Assembly (NCBI RefSeq): GCF_016584085.1
Contig: NZ_NRSJ01000032.1
Span: forward strand, 1-57,732
Origin: Halochromatium glycolicum
GTDB taxonomy: Bacteria > Pseudomonadota > Gammaproteobacteria > Chromatiales > Chromatiaceae
Direction: 5' to 3'
Length of the DNA: 57,732 nucleotides
The notes under the pieces are model-generated. The model saw nothing but the letters and a program-made list of their open reading frames with translations. It was not told where the DNA came from and did not search any database. This document shows positions 17,074-25,813 of this stretch, piece by piece. Every line of letters begins with the position of its first letter. The stretch's first letter is position 1. Both the position numbers and the translations under genes were made by a program.

Positions 17074-18213
17074 ATGAGGATAACGCCGATGATGAGGGCT
17101 CTTCTGGTTACCCTGCTGCTGACTGTGATGATCAGCCCAGGCGCACGCGCGGATGAGCGATCCGACCTCAAGCTCAAGCTCTTCGCGAGCGTGCTGCCGA
17201 TCCAGACCTTCCTCGAGCGCGTCGGCGGGGAACGAGTCGATGTCCGGGTCATGGTTATGCCAGGGCAGAGTCCGGCCACCTATGATCCAACGCCGGGTCA
17301 GATCGCCGCTTTGGCGAAGACCGACCTCTATGTGCGCGTCGGCGTGCCGTTCGAGGCAGCTTGGATGCCGCGTATCCGCGCTGCAAATCCAGACATGGCG
17401 ATCCTTGACCTGCGCGAGGGACTCTCGCTGCGCAAGATCGAGGACCATCACCACGACCACGAGCACCCCTACCCCCACGACGAAAAGGTCGATGAGTCGC
17501 AGCATTCACAAAATACCGAGCACGATGGTGACGCCGAAGCCGAGCCGCACGCGCATGCCGACGAGATGGACCCGCATATCTGGACCAGCCCACCCCTAGT
17601 GCGCCAGATGATTACCCGGATCCGCGACCGGCTAAGCGCGCTTGATCCGCATGGTGCCGAGACCTACGCCGCCAATCAGTCGACGTTCGATGCCGATCTC
17701 GCCGCGCTCGACGCCGACCTGAAGGCAACACTCGCCAATCTCGAGCAGCGCCGTTTTCTCGTCTACCACCCCGCTTGGGGCTACTTCGCCGACACCTATG
17801 GTCTCGAGCAGATCCCGATCGAGCGCGAAGGCAAAGCACCAGGTCCACGCCGACTGGACGCCTTGATCAAACAGGCGCGTGCGACCGACACCCGAGTCAT
17901 CTTCGTGCAGCCGCAGTTCGACCGACGCGCGGCGCAGCAGGTCGCCCGCGCGATCGACGGACGAGTCGAGACGGCTGACCCGCTCGCCGCCAATTATGCC
18001 GACAATCTGCGGCGCTTCGCCCAGCTCATCGCTGGAGCCGATCCACGAAACGAACGGCCAGTTCAGGATGGAACCGACACTGATCACGATCATACCCATG
18101 GCGATCACGACCATGCCCAAACTGATCACGACAACGCTCATGCAGATCACAGCCACGCTCATCCTACTCATGAGGCCGGAGCGCACTTTCACGAAACCGG
18201 CGCACACCACTAA
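17074..18213 (+). CDS. Orphan ZnuA-like zinc-binding protein with His-rich loop and tail
   Basis: A 379-aa cluster A-I metal-binding protein. The signal peptide is residues 1-27. The N-lobe has PGQSPATYDPTPGQI, where the usual first His ligand is replaced; the next ligands are His in DPHIWTSP and His in VYHPAWGYFADTYGL. A His/Asp/Glu-rich loop spans about residues 128-165 and a very His-rich tail begins near 330 (DHDHTHGDHDHAQ). This clade occurs without its own permease, so it may feed ZnuBC or hold zinc. Starts at 17089 or 17092 are also possible. The frame continues after the TAA at 18211 into DUF2796-like sequence, so the protein was probably longer once. Confidence 0.85.
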   Translation: MRITPMMRALLVTLLLTVMISPGARADERSDLKLKLFASVLPIQTFLERVGGERVDVRVMVMPGQSPATYDPTPGQIAALAKTDLYVRVGVPFEAAWMPRIRAANPDMAILDLREGLSLRKIEDHHHDHEHPYPHDEKVDESQHSQNTEHDGDAEAEPHAHADEMDPHIWTSPPLVRQMITRIRDRLSALDPHGAETYAANQSTFDADLAALDADLKATLANLEQRRFLVYHPAWGYFADTYGLEQIPIEREGKAPGPRRLDALIKQARATDTRVIFVQPQFDRRAAQQVARAIDGRVETADPLAANYADNLRRFAQLIAGADPRNERPVQDGTDTDHDHTHGDHDHAQTDHDNAHADHSHAHPTHEAGAHFHETGAHH

Positions 18214-18402
18214 CCGTATATCCATGTCCATGGCGTCCCGCTGCTCAATATCGCGCTCGATTCAGACGTGCTGCTGATCGAGCCGACCAGTTCAGCCATG
18301 GACCGGGTCGGTTTCGAGCATGCGCCGCGCAATGCCGCGCCGCGCGACGCGGTGGCCGAGGCACGCCAAGCGCTCGCCGAGCCCGAGCGACTGATTCCCT
18401 AA
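18214..18402 (+). pseudogene. DUF2796 fragment in the same frame after the znuA stop
   Basis: Directly after the TAA, the same frame encodes 62 residues with IHVHGVPLLNIALD and DRVGFEHAPRNAAPRDAVAEA. It aligns to the start of the DUF2796 domain of the intact protein at 46315-47112 (VHGVAALNLALED, NIVGFEHAPSSPDD). It ends at a stop 18400-18402 and lacks the second half of the domain. Either a ZnuA-DUF2796 fusion lost its tail or an adjacent gene was truncated. Confidence 0.82.
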
Positions 18403-18406
18403 TCCA

Positions 18407-19090
18407 ATGTTGTGCATACCATCGCCCTACCCTGCCGCCTCTCCCGGCGCCGCCGCGCCCGCCCGCTCGAATGACTCGAGGGTCTTACCGCCTTTATCAT
18501 TAAGCGCCATCTTGCTGGTGATGCTGCTGCCCGTCGGTTGCAGCCAGCAGCCTGATCCATCAGCCGACCGGCTTGCCCCGGACAGTCGTGCTGAGGCCAG
18601 GAACAATGACGACAACCTGGCTGCTCACCAACAAGCGGAAACGCTCGAGTGGGACGACCTGATTCCTCCGGACTGGCAGCCGGAGCCACTGATGTGTAAC
18701 GTTGACGTCGACAACCTCAGCGATGATGACCCTCGCGCCCTTGAGCTCATGGATAAACTGCGCGCGGAATGGTCCGAGGCGCCGATGGTTGGCGACTTGG
18801 ACGACCGCCGGGTCCGGCTCCCCGGCTTCGTTGTGCCTGTCGAGATAAACGCCAGCGCAATCACCAAGTTCCTGCTAGTCCCATACTTTGGGGCTTGCAT
18901 CCATGTACCTCCCCCGCCGCCAAACCAGATCGTCTTCGTCAAGACCGCAGACGGCCGACCATACCGCGGAGGCATCTTCGATACCGTTTGGGTTACGGGA
19001 CGGATGCGCGTCACATCCTACAGCAGCGAACTCGGTGAAGCCGGCTACCGGATCGACGAGCCACTCATTCGCCCCTACAAGGTTCCGTGA
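18407..19090 (+). CDS. DUF3299 lipoprotein (copy B)
   Basis: A 227-aa lipoprotein: a hydrophobic signal with lipobox Cys near residue 45 (MLLPVGC), then a DUF3299 domain with the same motifs as copy A (LEWDDLIPPDW, LPGFVVPV, FLLVPYFGACIHVPPPP). The pair agrees over nearly the whole domain, so this is the other product of the block duplication. The ATG at 18407 gives an unusually long n-region; TTG 18410 or a later start is possible. It is four bases after the DUF2796 relic, so originally the genes formed one operon: znuA, DUF2796, DUF3299. Confidence 0.84.
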   Translation: MLCIPSPYPAASPGAAAPARSNDSRVLPPLSLSAILLVMLLPVGCSQQPDPSADRLAPDSRAEARNNDDNLAAHQQAETLEWDDLIPPDWQPEPLMCNVDVDNLSDDDPRALELMDKLRAEWSEAPMVGDLDDRRVRLPGFVVPVEINASAITKFLLVPYFGACIHVPPPPPNQIVFVKTADGRPYRGGIFDTVWVTGRMRVTSYSSELGEAGYRIDEPLIRPYKVP

Positions 19091-19098
19091 CCAAACAG

Positions 19099-20985
19099 TT
19101 AGCCCACCACAGGCTCAAGCAGTCCGTCGATCGCTTCGGCTGGCGCCGGCCTCATCAAATAGAAGCCTTGGACAAGGTCACAATCCAGCTCCGCTAAGTG
19201 TCGCAGCTGATAGGAGGTTTCGACACCTTCAGCAATCGTCTTCAAGTCCAGCTCGCGAGCCAGTGACGTTACCACGGCAACGATCCGTTGATCGCGCTCG
19301 CTGCGATGCATCGCGGCGATAAAGGCGCGGTCGAGCTTCAACAGGTTGACTGGCAGATCGCGCAAATAGGCCAGTGATGAGTAGCCTGTCCCGAAGTCAT
19401 CGATCGCCAACGAGACACCGAGCGCTCGCAGGCGCTGCAATGTCTTGCGAGCGCTTTCCAGTTCGTTCATGACGCTGCTCTCGGTGAGCTCAAGCCAGAG
19501 CGAGCTCGGCGGCACTTGGTGGCGTTCGAGCGCCTCTTCGATCCGCATGACGAGACCACTGCTCGCAAGCTGATGGGCGGAGACGTTGACCGCGACGCTG
19601 AAATCGCGCGTCTCGGCAGAAATCGACTGCCATTTGCGCAGGTGCACTAAGGCAGTGTCCAGCACCCAGGCGCCAAGCTCGATGATATGCCCTGTTTCTT
19701 CCGCAATCGGGATGTACGTCTCGGGCGAGACCAAGCCGCGCGTCGGATGCTGCCATCGCAGCAATGCTTCAACCCCGACAGGACGGTGCTGATGAGCGTC
19801 GAAAAACGGCTGAAAGTGTAACTGCTGCTCCGCGCGCCGCTCGCTGCCTGGTAGATCGTGTGCGAGCTCGATCCGTTCGATCAATCGTGCCCGCAGCGGT
19901 GCATCAAAGTGTTGCAAGCAGGCGCCGCCGAGGGCCTTGGCCTGATACATTGCCGCATCCGCATCACGCACAAGCTCTTGGCAATCGACAGCGCCGTCTT
20001 GGATGACCAGTCCCGCACTGGCGCTGATCCGGTAGGCGCGCCCAGAGAGTTGGAAGGGCTGTTCGAATTGGCGCAATAAGCGCTTCGCCTCAGTGTCGAT
20101 CTTCTCGGCGGTGCGCCCCTGACCGTCAAACACGACGACGAACTCATCGCCTCCGAAGCGCGCAAGCAGGTCTCCATGCGCAACGCTTGTGTCGAGCCTC
20201 CTCGCGACATCTCTCAACAATTGATCGCCAATATGGTGGCCGACGGCATCATTGACCAACTTGAAATTATCCAGGTCCATGAAGCAAAGCGCGAGCAGCT
20301 CACCGCGTTTGCGGGCGCGCAGGCGGCATTGCTCAAGGCGCTCAAGGAGCAACGACCGATTGGGGAGCCCGGTCAATGGATCGTGCAGCGCACGCAGGCG
20401 TAGCGCCTCTTGACTTTTACAAAGCGCCTCCCAAGCCTCCCGCCGCAACAGGGCACCGAGCATCGCATCGGCCACCGAGCGCAGCAGAAACCGGGCCGGC
20501 CGATTCCAAACGCGGGTTCGACGGACCGAGTCGAAGCCAAGGAATCCATGCAAGCGCTGCGGACCCAGTAGCGGGACAACGATCAGCGACTGAATGCCTT
20601 GCTTGCCGAGTTCTTCGCGCTCGAGTGCGCGCTCGTCCGGGAGAGCACCAACCTCCGGTATATAGACAAACTCGCCAGCGTCGAGGTGTGGCATCCACCA
20701 ATGGATGCGATCGATCGGCACACGCTGCAGATTGTCGATCTCCGGCGTGATCCCAGGCGCACACCATTCATGGGTATTATCAAAGAAAGGCGGATCAATG
20801 ATGAAAACATAGCTACGGTCGACGTGCGCATAGCGACCGATTGATGCCAGTGCCTCTTGAATTCCGGTGTCGATATCCTCGTCAGCCAGTCCGGAGAAAC
20901 GCCGCAGGATCGTGCTCATCAACTCCAGCAGTTCATTCAGCTCGGCACGTTCATCCAGCATTTCGGGCTCGAACTGCGGCGTCAT
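19099..20985 (-). CDS. GAF-GGDEF-EAL cyclic di-GMP protein
   Basis: A 628-aa protein with an N-terminal GAF-like sensor (about residues 30-185, VDRSYVFIIDPPFFDNTHEWCAPG and SLIVVPLLG), a GGDEF domain (around DPLTGLPNRSLLLERL to ARFGGDEFVVVFDG, intact active site) and an EAL domain (VGVEALLRWQHP, VNVSAHQL, ELTESSVMNE, DDFGTGYSSLAYL, LKLDRAFI, IAEGVET, all conserved). Both synthesis and hydrolysis of c-di-GMP are possible. No TM segment is seen, so it is cytosolic. It is convergent with DUF3299 copy B and not obviously linked to metals. Confidence 0.92.
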   Translation of the reverse strand: MTPQFEPEMLDERAELNELLELMSTILRRFSGLADEDIDTGIQEALASIGRYAHVDRSYVFIIDPPFFDNTHEWCAPGITPEIDNLQRVPIDRIHWWMPHLDAGEFVYIPEVGALPDERALEREELGKQGIQSLIVVPLLGPQRLHGFLGFDSVRRTRVWNRPARFLLRSVADAMLGALLRREAWEALCKSQEALRLRALHDPLTGLPNRSLLLERLEQCRLRARKRGELLALCFMDLDNFKLVNDAVGHHIGDQLLRDVARRLDTSVAHGDLLARFGGDEFVVVFDGQGRTAEKIDTEAKRLLRQFEQPFQLSGRAYRISASAGLVIQDGAVDCQELVRDADAAMYQAKALGGACLQHFDAPLRARLIERIELAHDLPGSERRAEQQLHFQPFFDAHQHRPVGVEALLRWQHPTRGLVSPETYIPIAEETGHIIELGAWVLDTALVHLRKWQSISAETRDFSVAVNVSAHQLASSGLVMRIEEALERHQVPPSSLWLELTESSVMNELESARKTLQRLRALGVSLAIDDFGTGYSSLAYLRDLPVNLLKLDRAFIAAMHRSERDQRIVAVVTSLARELDLKTIAEGVETSYQLRHLAELDCDLVQGFYLMRPAPAEAIDGLLEPVVG

Positions 20986-21169
20986 GGATCAGCCCCCGCA
21001 AACGACCACATTCTCGGACTGCGTGGTTCTTCAACAATGTCGCTTGCGGTATCCCAGCCGGGTCCGCCGGCGCTTGGCGGGGCCGGTCCGGGGATCCCCT
21101 CCGACAAAGGCGCCGCCAGCCCCGAACCGACTTCAGTGCGCTGCAGTATTGGGCTTACCCTAGGGCGTC

Positions 21170-23275
21170 TCAGCCACCGAACGGGATACTCAAACTAACG
21201 CGGACATCACGGCCTGGACTCAGCGCATAGCCCTTGTAAGTATCGAGGAAATCGCGGTATTCAGTATCAAACAGGTTGCGAACCGCCAAGTCAACCCGGG
21301 CCAGACGATTGCCGAAAGCGCGGAATGCAAACCCGAGGTCCAGGTCGGCCAGCGTATAGGCATCGGTCGAAGCGGTCCCGAACGGTAGGCGGTCGAACTG
21401 CGCGAACGGCTCGCCGGGCGCCGCGTCCTTCGCTGCGGCATGACGCATGCCGAGGGTGAGATAGGGCTCGCGAATCGGTCCCCGCTCGGCGAAGCGATAG
21501 GTTGCCTCGAGCCGCAGCGAGTCGGCGGGCAGCAACGGCAGATCCTCATCGGTACGATCATTGGTGCCGCGCACCAGATCCAAGGTGCCGCCGAGCTCGA
21601 GCTGATCGGTGACCTGCCAGCGCGCTTCCAGCTCCAACCCGGTCAGTAGGGCGTCTTCTTGTTGATAAACGAAGACCGGCAAGCCATCACGAGACTCACC
21701 CGTGTCTTGCAGGAAGATGTAGTCGCTGATGGCGTTGCGATAGACCGTCGCGCTGCCCTGCAGCCGCGGCGTGTTCCAGCGCAGCCCGAGATCGACGTTG
21801 ATGGACTTCTCCGGCTCCAGGTCGGGATTACCCTCTTGGATGGCCGCGACACCGCCATGGACGCCATCGGCGTAGAGCTCGAACAGGCTTGGCGCGCGGA
21901 AACCCCGACCGATATTCGAGGCGATGGCGACCTGATCGGTGAGCCGATAAACGGCGCCGAGCGAGCCGGTGAAGACCGCAAAATCGTGCGAATCGCGACC
22001 GACGAAATCGACCGGCGCCCGGGTCCGGCCGGCGTCGCCGGTCACCGAGTGCCAGTCATGGCGCAGCCCCGCCTGCAGCGTCCAGGCGCCGATGTCCTTG
22101 CTCTCGAACGCGAACAGCGCCAGGTTGCTGACCTCGCCGCCGGGAGCCAGCACCGTGGTGCCGCGCGAGTCTTGGGTCTTCTTGGTGTACTCGACACCGA
22201 GGGTGCCGCCATCGAACGGCCCGAGCGCGCCGTGAATCGCCTCCAAGCGCGCGACATAGCGATCGAACTCCAAATGAACGGTGCCATCGAAGCCGGCACT
22301 GCGCGGCGTCCCGGCACTGTTGGCGCGGCGCAGGTTGTTCTGCCAGGACAGGGTCGGCTTCAGCTCCCAGCCCGAGGCGAGCGGCATGGCGCCGGTGAGC
22401 TGGAGCTGGTCGTTGCGCAGCCAGAGACCGATCCCTTTGCCGGTCGGCAGCAAGAAGTTGTTCTCGTTGTTCCACTGGTTGTAGCGGACGCCGAATTCGC
22501 CGATGTCGGTCAGCACACCGACACCGAACTGGGCGTTGAGCTGATCGAAATCGGTGAACGGCAGCTCGCCGGTGAACTTGGGGTCACTTGGGTTACCGGA
22601 CTCGGCCGCGGTCTTGGCGTCGGGTGTGTTGAGATTGCCCGCAGAGCGGCGCATCACGCCGGCATCGACGCTCAGCCAATCGCTGCTTGCCCGCGCCTTG
22701 GCGCCGGTGTCCCATTGGGCGTTATTGCTGTGATAGGCGAAGAGTGTGTCGGCAACGGCTTCGCTTTCGCCCTGCGGCGTAAACTCGAAGGCCGGCGCCT
22801 GCACATCAATGGCCCCACCCAAGGCGCCGGAGCCGTAGAGCAGACTGGACGCGCCACGCACCACCTCGATGCGCCCGGCGAGGAAGGGGTCGATATTCGG
22901 CGGATGGCGCGCGCCAAACTGCTGATAATCAACGCCAATCCCGTTCGACAGCACTTGGATCTGGTTCCCGGTGAGCCCGCGAACCACCGGCTTGCCGACC
23001 GTGCTCCCCGCCGTGATCGAGGCGACACCAGGCAGGGCATTCAGGGTCTCACCGAGTGTGAAACGCTCGCGGCGACGGAGGGCTTCGCCGGCCAGCACAT
23101 TGACGTTTGCGGCTTGCAACATCGGGTCACCCGGCACCGGCACACCGGCCGTCACCTCGATGGCGTCGAGTTCAACCGACAAGGGTTGACCATCGCTCAT
23201 CGGCTGAGCGAGCACGGGCGCGGCGACGCCGCCAAGCAGCGACCCGATCAGCAGGTCTAGAGTCACGTTTCGCAT
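21170..23275 (-). CDS. znuD: ZnuD-like TonB-dependent zinc receptor
   Basis: A 701-aa outer-membrane receptor. The signal peptide is residues 1-24 (LLGGVAAPVLAQ), followed by a plug with LGETLNALPGVASITAGS, GKPVVRGLTGNQIQVLSNG and DPFLAGRIEVVRGASSLLYG. The barrel includes NIGRGFRAPSLFELYADGVHGG and EGNPDLEPEKS and ends in FGG. ZnuD-type receptors take up zinc (and haem) and are Zur-controlled. I chose the ATG at 23275 because GAGG lies nine bases before it; 23290 is an alternative. A strong Zur half-site precedes it, and exbB/tonB lie divergently on the other side. Confidence 0.86.
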   Translation of the reverse strand: MRNVTLDLLIGSLLGGVAAPVLAQPMSDGQPLSVELDAIEVTAGVPVPGDPMLQAANVNVLAGEALRRRERFTLGETLNALPGVASITAGSTVGKPVVRGLTGNQIQVLSNGIGVDYQQFGARHPPNIDPFLAGRIEVVRGASSLLYGSGALGGAIDVQAPAFEFTPQGESEAVADTLFAYHSNNAQWDTGAKARASSDWLSVDAGVMRRSAGNLNTPDAKTAAESGNPSDPKFTGELPFTDFDQLNAQFGVGVLTDIGEFGVRYNQWNNENNFLLPTGKGIGLWLRNDQLQLTGAMPLASGWELKPTLSWQNNLRRANSAGTPRSAGFDGTVHLEFDRYVARLEAIHGALGPFDGGTLGVEYTKKTQDSRGTTVLAPGGEVSNLALFAFESKDIGAWTLQAGLRHDWHSVTGDAGRTRAPVDFVGRDSHDFAVFTGSLGAVYRLTDQVAIASNIGRGFRAPSLFELYADGVHGGVAAIQEGNPDLEPEKSINVDLGLRWNTPRLQGSATVYRNAISDYIFLQDTGESRDGLPVFVYQQEDALLTGLELEARWQVTDQLELGGTLDLVRGTNDRTDEDLPLLPADSLRLEATYRFAERGPIREPYLTLGMRHAAAKDAAPGEPFAQFDRLPFGTASTDAYTLADLDLGFAFRAFGNRLARVDLAVRNLFDTEYRDFLDTYKGYALSPGRDVRVSLSIPFGG

Positions 23276-23317
23276 CGGGATTGACCTCATCGAACAGCAG
23301 CGGGGTTTAGAATCATC

Positions 23318-23334
23318 AAATGATGGTATAACAT
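23318..23334 (-). promoter_or_regulatory. candidate Zur box between znuD-like gene and exbB2
   Basis: On the reverse strand ATGTTATACCATCATTT has a perfect left half ATGTTATA of the Zur consensus and a partly matching right half (12 of 16 informative positions). It lies 43 bases before the receptor start and could serve the divergent exbB as well. Downstream, 23450-23485 carries a short direct repeat of GGCCAGATCCTCC. Confidence 0.6.
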
Positions 23335-23516
23335 AGCAATCATGCGACGCCGAAGCAACAGTCGTTGCTTTTTCGACAACGCGGTGACGCCGTTCCTCGG
23401 CACACCCTTCCCGCGGACTCGGTCAGCATCCAGTCAGTAGATCCTACAGGCCAGATCCTCCCGGCCAGATCCTCCAGGCCGGTCTAGCGCAACGCGAGGC
23501 AGTTTGTGCGCACACG

Positions 23517-24515
23517 ATGAGTAATCAGCAACCCGAAACCCGCTCCACCGTCGATGAGGCGTCGGCCACGGCCAATGACGCGGCCGCGATCACCGAGGCG
23601 CAACCCAGCACATCGGTTGAGACGACGACTGTCGGCGCCGACGAGCCCCCTCCAGCCGAGACCAATGCTGCCGCAGCGCCGGGCGAGCCACCGGACGGAC
23701 TGCATGGCGCCGAGACGGCTGCGCCGGATACCGGGGGGCCCACGACCGCGCCTGACATCCCCGTCTTGCAAGACACGCTCAGCCCACTGGTCGATCTCGC
23801 GGGTAACGGGGGTCCGGTGCTATTGGTATTGGCGGCCATGTCCATCGCCGCGCTGACCATCGTGCTGGCAAAGCTCTGGCAGTTCGCCCGGCTGCGTGTG
23901 GATGCGCGGCAGCCGGTCGAGACCGCGCTCGAGCGCTGGCATCAAGACGATCCCGACGCGGCCCTGCAGGCGATCGGCAATAGCCGCCAGCCCAGCGCAA
24001 TCCTTGTCGTTCAAGCAATCAACGGCCTCCAGGCAGCGCCGGCACAGTCCGCAGACGGCCTCGAACTGCTCCGCGAGGAGCTCACCCGCTCTGCGACCGC
24101 GCAGCTCGAGCAACTGCGCAGCTGGTTGCGGGCACTGGAGGTGATCGCGACCCTGAGCCCATTGCTCGGATTGCTCGGGACCGTTCTCGGGATGATCGAG
24201 GCGTTTCGGCAGCTCGCCGCAGCGGGCAGTCAGGTCGATCCGGCGCTCTTGTCGGGCGGGATCTGGCAGGCGCTGCTAACAACGGCGGCGGGCTTGAGCG
24301 TCGCCATCCCTGTGGTGCTGCTGCACAGTTGGCTGGAGCGCCGCGTCGAGCGTTGTGCGCATCGCATGGAGGATGCTGTCACGCGCATCTTCACCCGTCC
24401 CCTCCATGCGCCCGCCCGCACTGGCGATTCCGTTCATGGGCGGCCACAGCCATCGGCTCTCACGGCGAACCCAGCGGCCGTGCGCGAACCGCGCGCAGCG
24501 ACCAAACGGGCCTGA
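23517..24515 (+). CDS. exbB: ExbB-type proton channel subunit (zinc locus)
   Basis: A 332-aa paralogue of the ExbB at 5100-6284. It has an 85-residue low-complexity N-terminus, TM1 (GPVLLVLAAMSIAALTIVLA), TM2 (LEVIATLSPLLGLLGTVLGM) and TM3 (QALLTTAAGLSVAIPVVLLH). The core is very close to copy one, pointing to duplication within the genome. Its place beside the ZnuD receptor implies that it energises zinc uptake. Confidence 0.88.
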   Translation: MSNQQPETRSTVDEASATANDAAAITEAQPSTSVETTTVGADEPPPAETNAAAAPGEPPDGLHGAETAAPDTGGPTTAPDIPVLQDTLSPLVDLAGNGGPVLLVLAAMSIAALTIVLAKLWQFARLRVDARQPVETALERWHQDDPDAALQAIGNSRQPSAILVVQAINGLQAAPAQSADGLELLREELTRSATAQLEQLRSWLRALEVIATLSPLLGLLGTVLGMIEAFRQLAAAGSQVDPALLSGGIWQALLTTAAGLSVAIPVVLLHSWLERRVERCAHRMEDAVTRIFTRPLHAPARTGDSVHGRPQPSALTANPAAVREPRAATKRA

Positions 24516-24519
24516 GCCT

Positions 24520-24651
24520 ATGCGACTGGCGCGCCAGCAAACAGCACGCCGGCCTGTCGTTCGACTTAGAGGCCCTGTCAGCATCATCATCCAGCCTGTA
24601 CAGGCCCCTGATTTCGATGGCCGCAAGGAGCATTCTGTCAGGGCTTCTTAA
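24520..24651 (+). pseudogene. exbD stub between exbB2 and tonB2
   Basis: At the position where exbD should follow, a 43-codon frame begins MRLARQQTARRPVVRL, similar to the basic N-terminus of ExbD proteins (compare MQLEPRPSARRRTIGL in the first locus), but the membrane segment with the conserved Asp and the periplasmic domain are absent and unrelated sequence runs to a stop. An internal deletion is the simplest reading. The second ExbB/TonB system would need ExbD from the haem operon or elsewhere. Confidence 0.6.
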
Positions 24652-24684
24652 AGCTGCTGTCCGTCAAAACCGATTGCATCGATC

Positions 24685-25719
24685 ATGGAACTGCACGCCC
24701 GTCATTGGATCATTGCGCTCCTGATCGCCGTCTTGCTGCACGCTGCGCTGGCGCTCGCGCTGGTGCCACGCACTCCATCACCTGCCGCTCAGCCGAGCGC
24801 CATCCTTCTGGAGATCGGCACAGGTGGCGATGGACGTCTCGTTGGCGGCGACGGCAAGCCCGCGGGGGCGCTTTCTGCCGTCGAGCCGGCAGCCGATTCG
24901 CCCTTGACCGCCATGAGTCCGAGCACCGGCTCTGAGCGAGCCACGGCCACGCCAGCGCCAACCACAGCGGCCGCGACTGAGACAGCGGAAACGCCGATGA
25001 CGCCGGCGACGCCACCACGGCCGAGGGCCACCTCCACAGTCTCTGACGCGCCTGCCCCGCGCACGACACCGCTCGATGAAGCAGAACGGACGCGCGCAAG
25101 CGTCCAAGAGGAGCCAGAAGCAATCCGAGCGCAGGCGAAGCCAAAGCCGGCGCCAACCCCGGCGAAGGCGAAGCCGCAACCCGAGAAGCCCGAACCTGAG
25201 CCCGAGCCCGAGCCCGAGCCCCAATCGTCAGCGCCCGACGCACGCGGCCCAACGGATGCGCCGGCGCGCCCCCAAGACCGAGCACCTGCCACCAAGCCGT
25301 CAGCCGGCACGCGCGCATCCAGCTCGGGAAGCCGCGCGGAGCAGGCCAGGACCGGCGGCAATGGCCGGGGTGCGGGTCATGGCCAGCAGGGCACAGGGCG
25401 CGGCGGCTCCGGCCGTGGCGGAAGCTCATCCAGCGCCGGCCAGTATTTTCGTCAGCTCGCGACTTGGCTCAACCGGCATAAGCGCTATCCGGCCCAATCC
25501 CGCCGCAGACGCGAGCAAGGCACGGTCAAGGTTCAGTTCACGATCGATCGCAACGGGCGCCTACTGTCGCATCGCATCCTGAGCAGCTCGGGCCACAGAC
25601 GCCTCGACCAAGAGGCCGAGGCCATGCTCAAGCGCGCATCGCCGTTGCCCGCCATCCCGGCTGCGCTGAATCGCTCGCGCCTCACGGTGACGATCCCGGT
25701 CAACTTTAGCCTCCGATAA
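24685..25719 (+). CDS. tonB: TonB-type energy transducer (zinc locus)
   Basis: A 344-aa paralogue of the first TonB: opening MELHARHWIIALLIAVLLHAAL (membrane anchor with His), a Pro/Glu/Lys spacer (PEPEPEPEPEPQSS), a Gly/Arg/Ser stretch, and a C-terminal TonB domain beginning YFRQLATWLNRHKRYPAQSR with GTVKVQFTIDRNGRL. The C-terminal domain is very similar to copy one, so the two may share receptors. Transcribed with exbB2. Confidence 0.9.
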   Translation: MELHARHWIIALLIAVLLHAALALALVPRTPSPAAQPSAILLEIGTGGDGRLVGGDGKPAGALSAVEPAADSPLTAMSPSTGSERATATPAPTTAAATETAETPMTPATPPRPRATSTVSDAPAPRTTPLDEAERTRASVQEEPEAIRAQAKPKPAPTPAKAKPQPEKPEPEPEPEPEPQSSAPDARGPTDAPARPQDRAPATKPSAGTRASSSGSRAEQARTGGNGRGAGHGQQGTGRGGSGRGGSSSSAGQYFRQLATWLNRHKRYPAQSRRRREQGTVKVQFTIDRNGRLLSHRILSSSGHRRLDQEAEAMLKRASPLPAIPAALNRSRLTVTIPVNFSLR

Positions 25720-25748
25720 CGATTGGCGCTTCTAACGATTGGCACTTT
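25717..25748 (+). repeat. two 16-bp direct repeats before a TonB-dependent receptor
   Basis: TAACGATTGGCGCTTC (25717-25732) is followed immediately by TAACGATTGGCACTTT, differing at two positions. The first copy supplies the tonB2 stop codon. An AT-rich near-palindrome (ATACTAATAGATAAAAAGTAAT) follows, so this is the receptor's promoter; a regulator binding direct repeats is possible. Confidence 0.6.
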
Positions 25749-25813
25749 TCATACTAATAGATAAAAAGTAATATCCCCGCCACAGCAAACGACGCCTGTT
25801 CTTCGGAGGGGCT

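Noticed and set aside
21659..23260. A 533-codon frame opposite to the ZnuD-like receptor
   Set aside because: Antisense shadow with no family resemblance; the receptor has signal, plug and barrel motifs.
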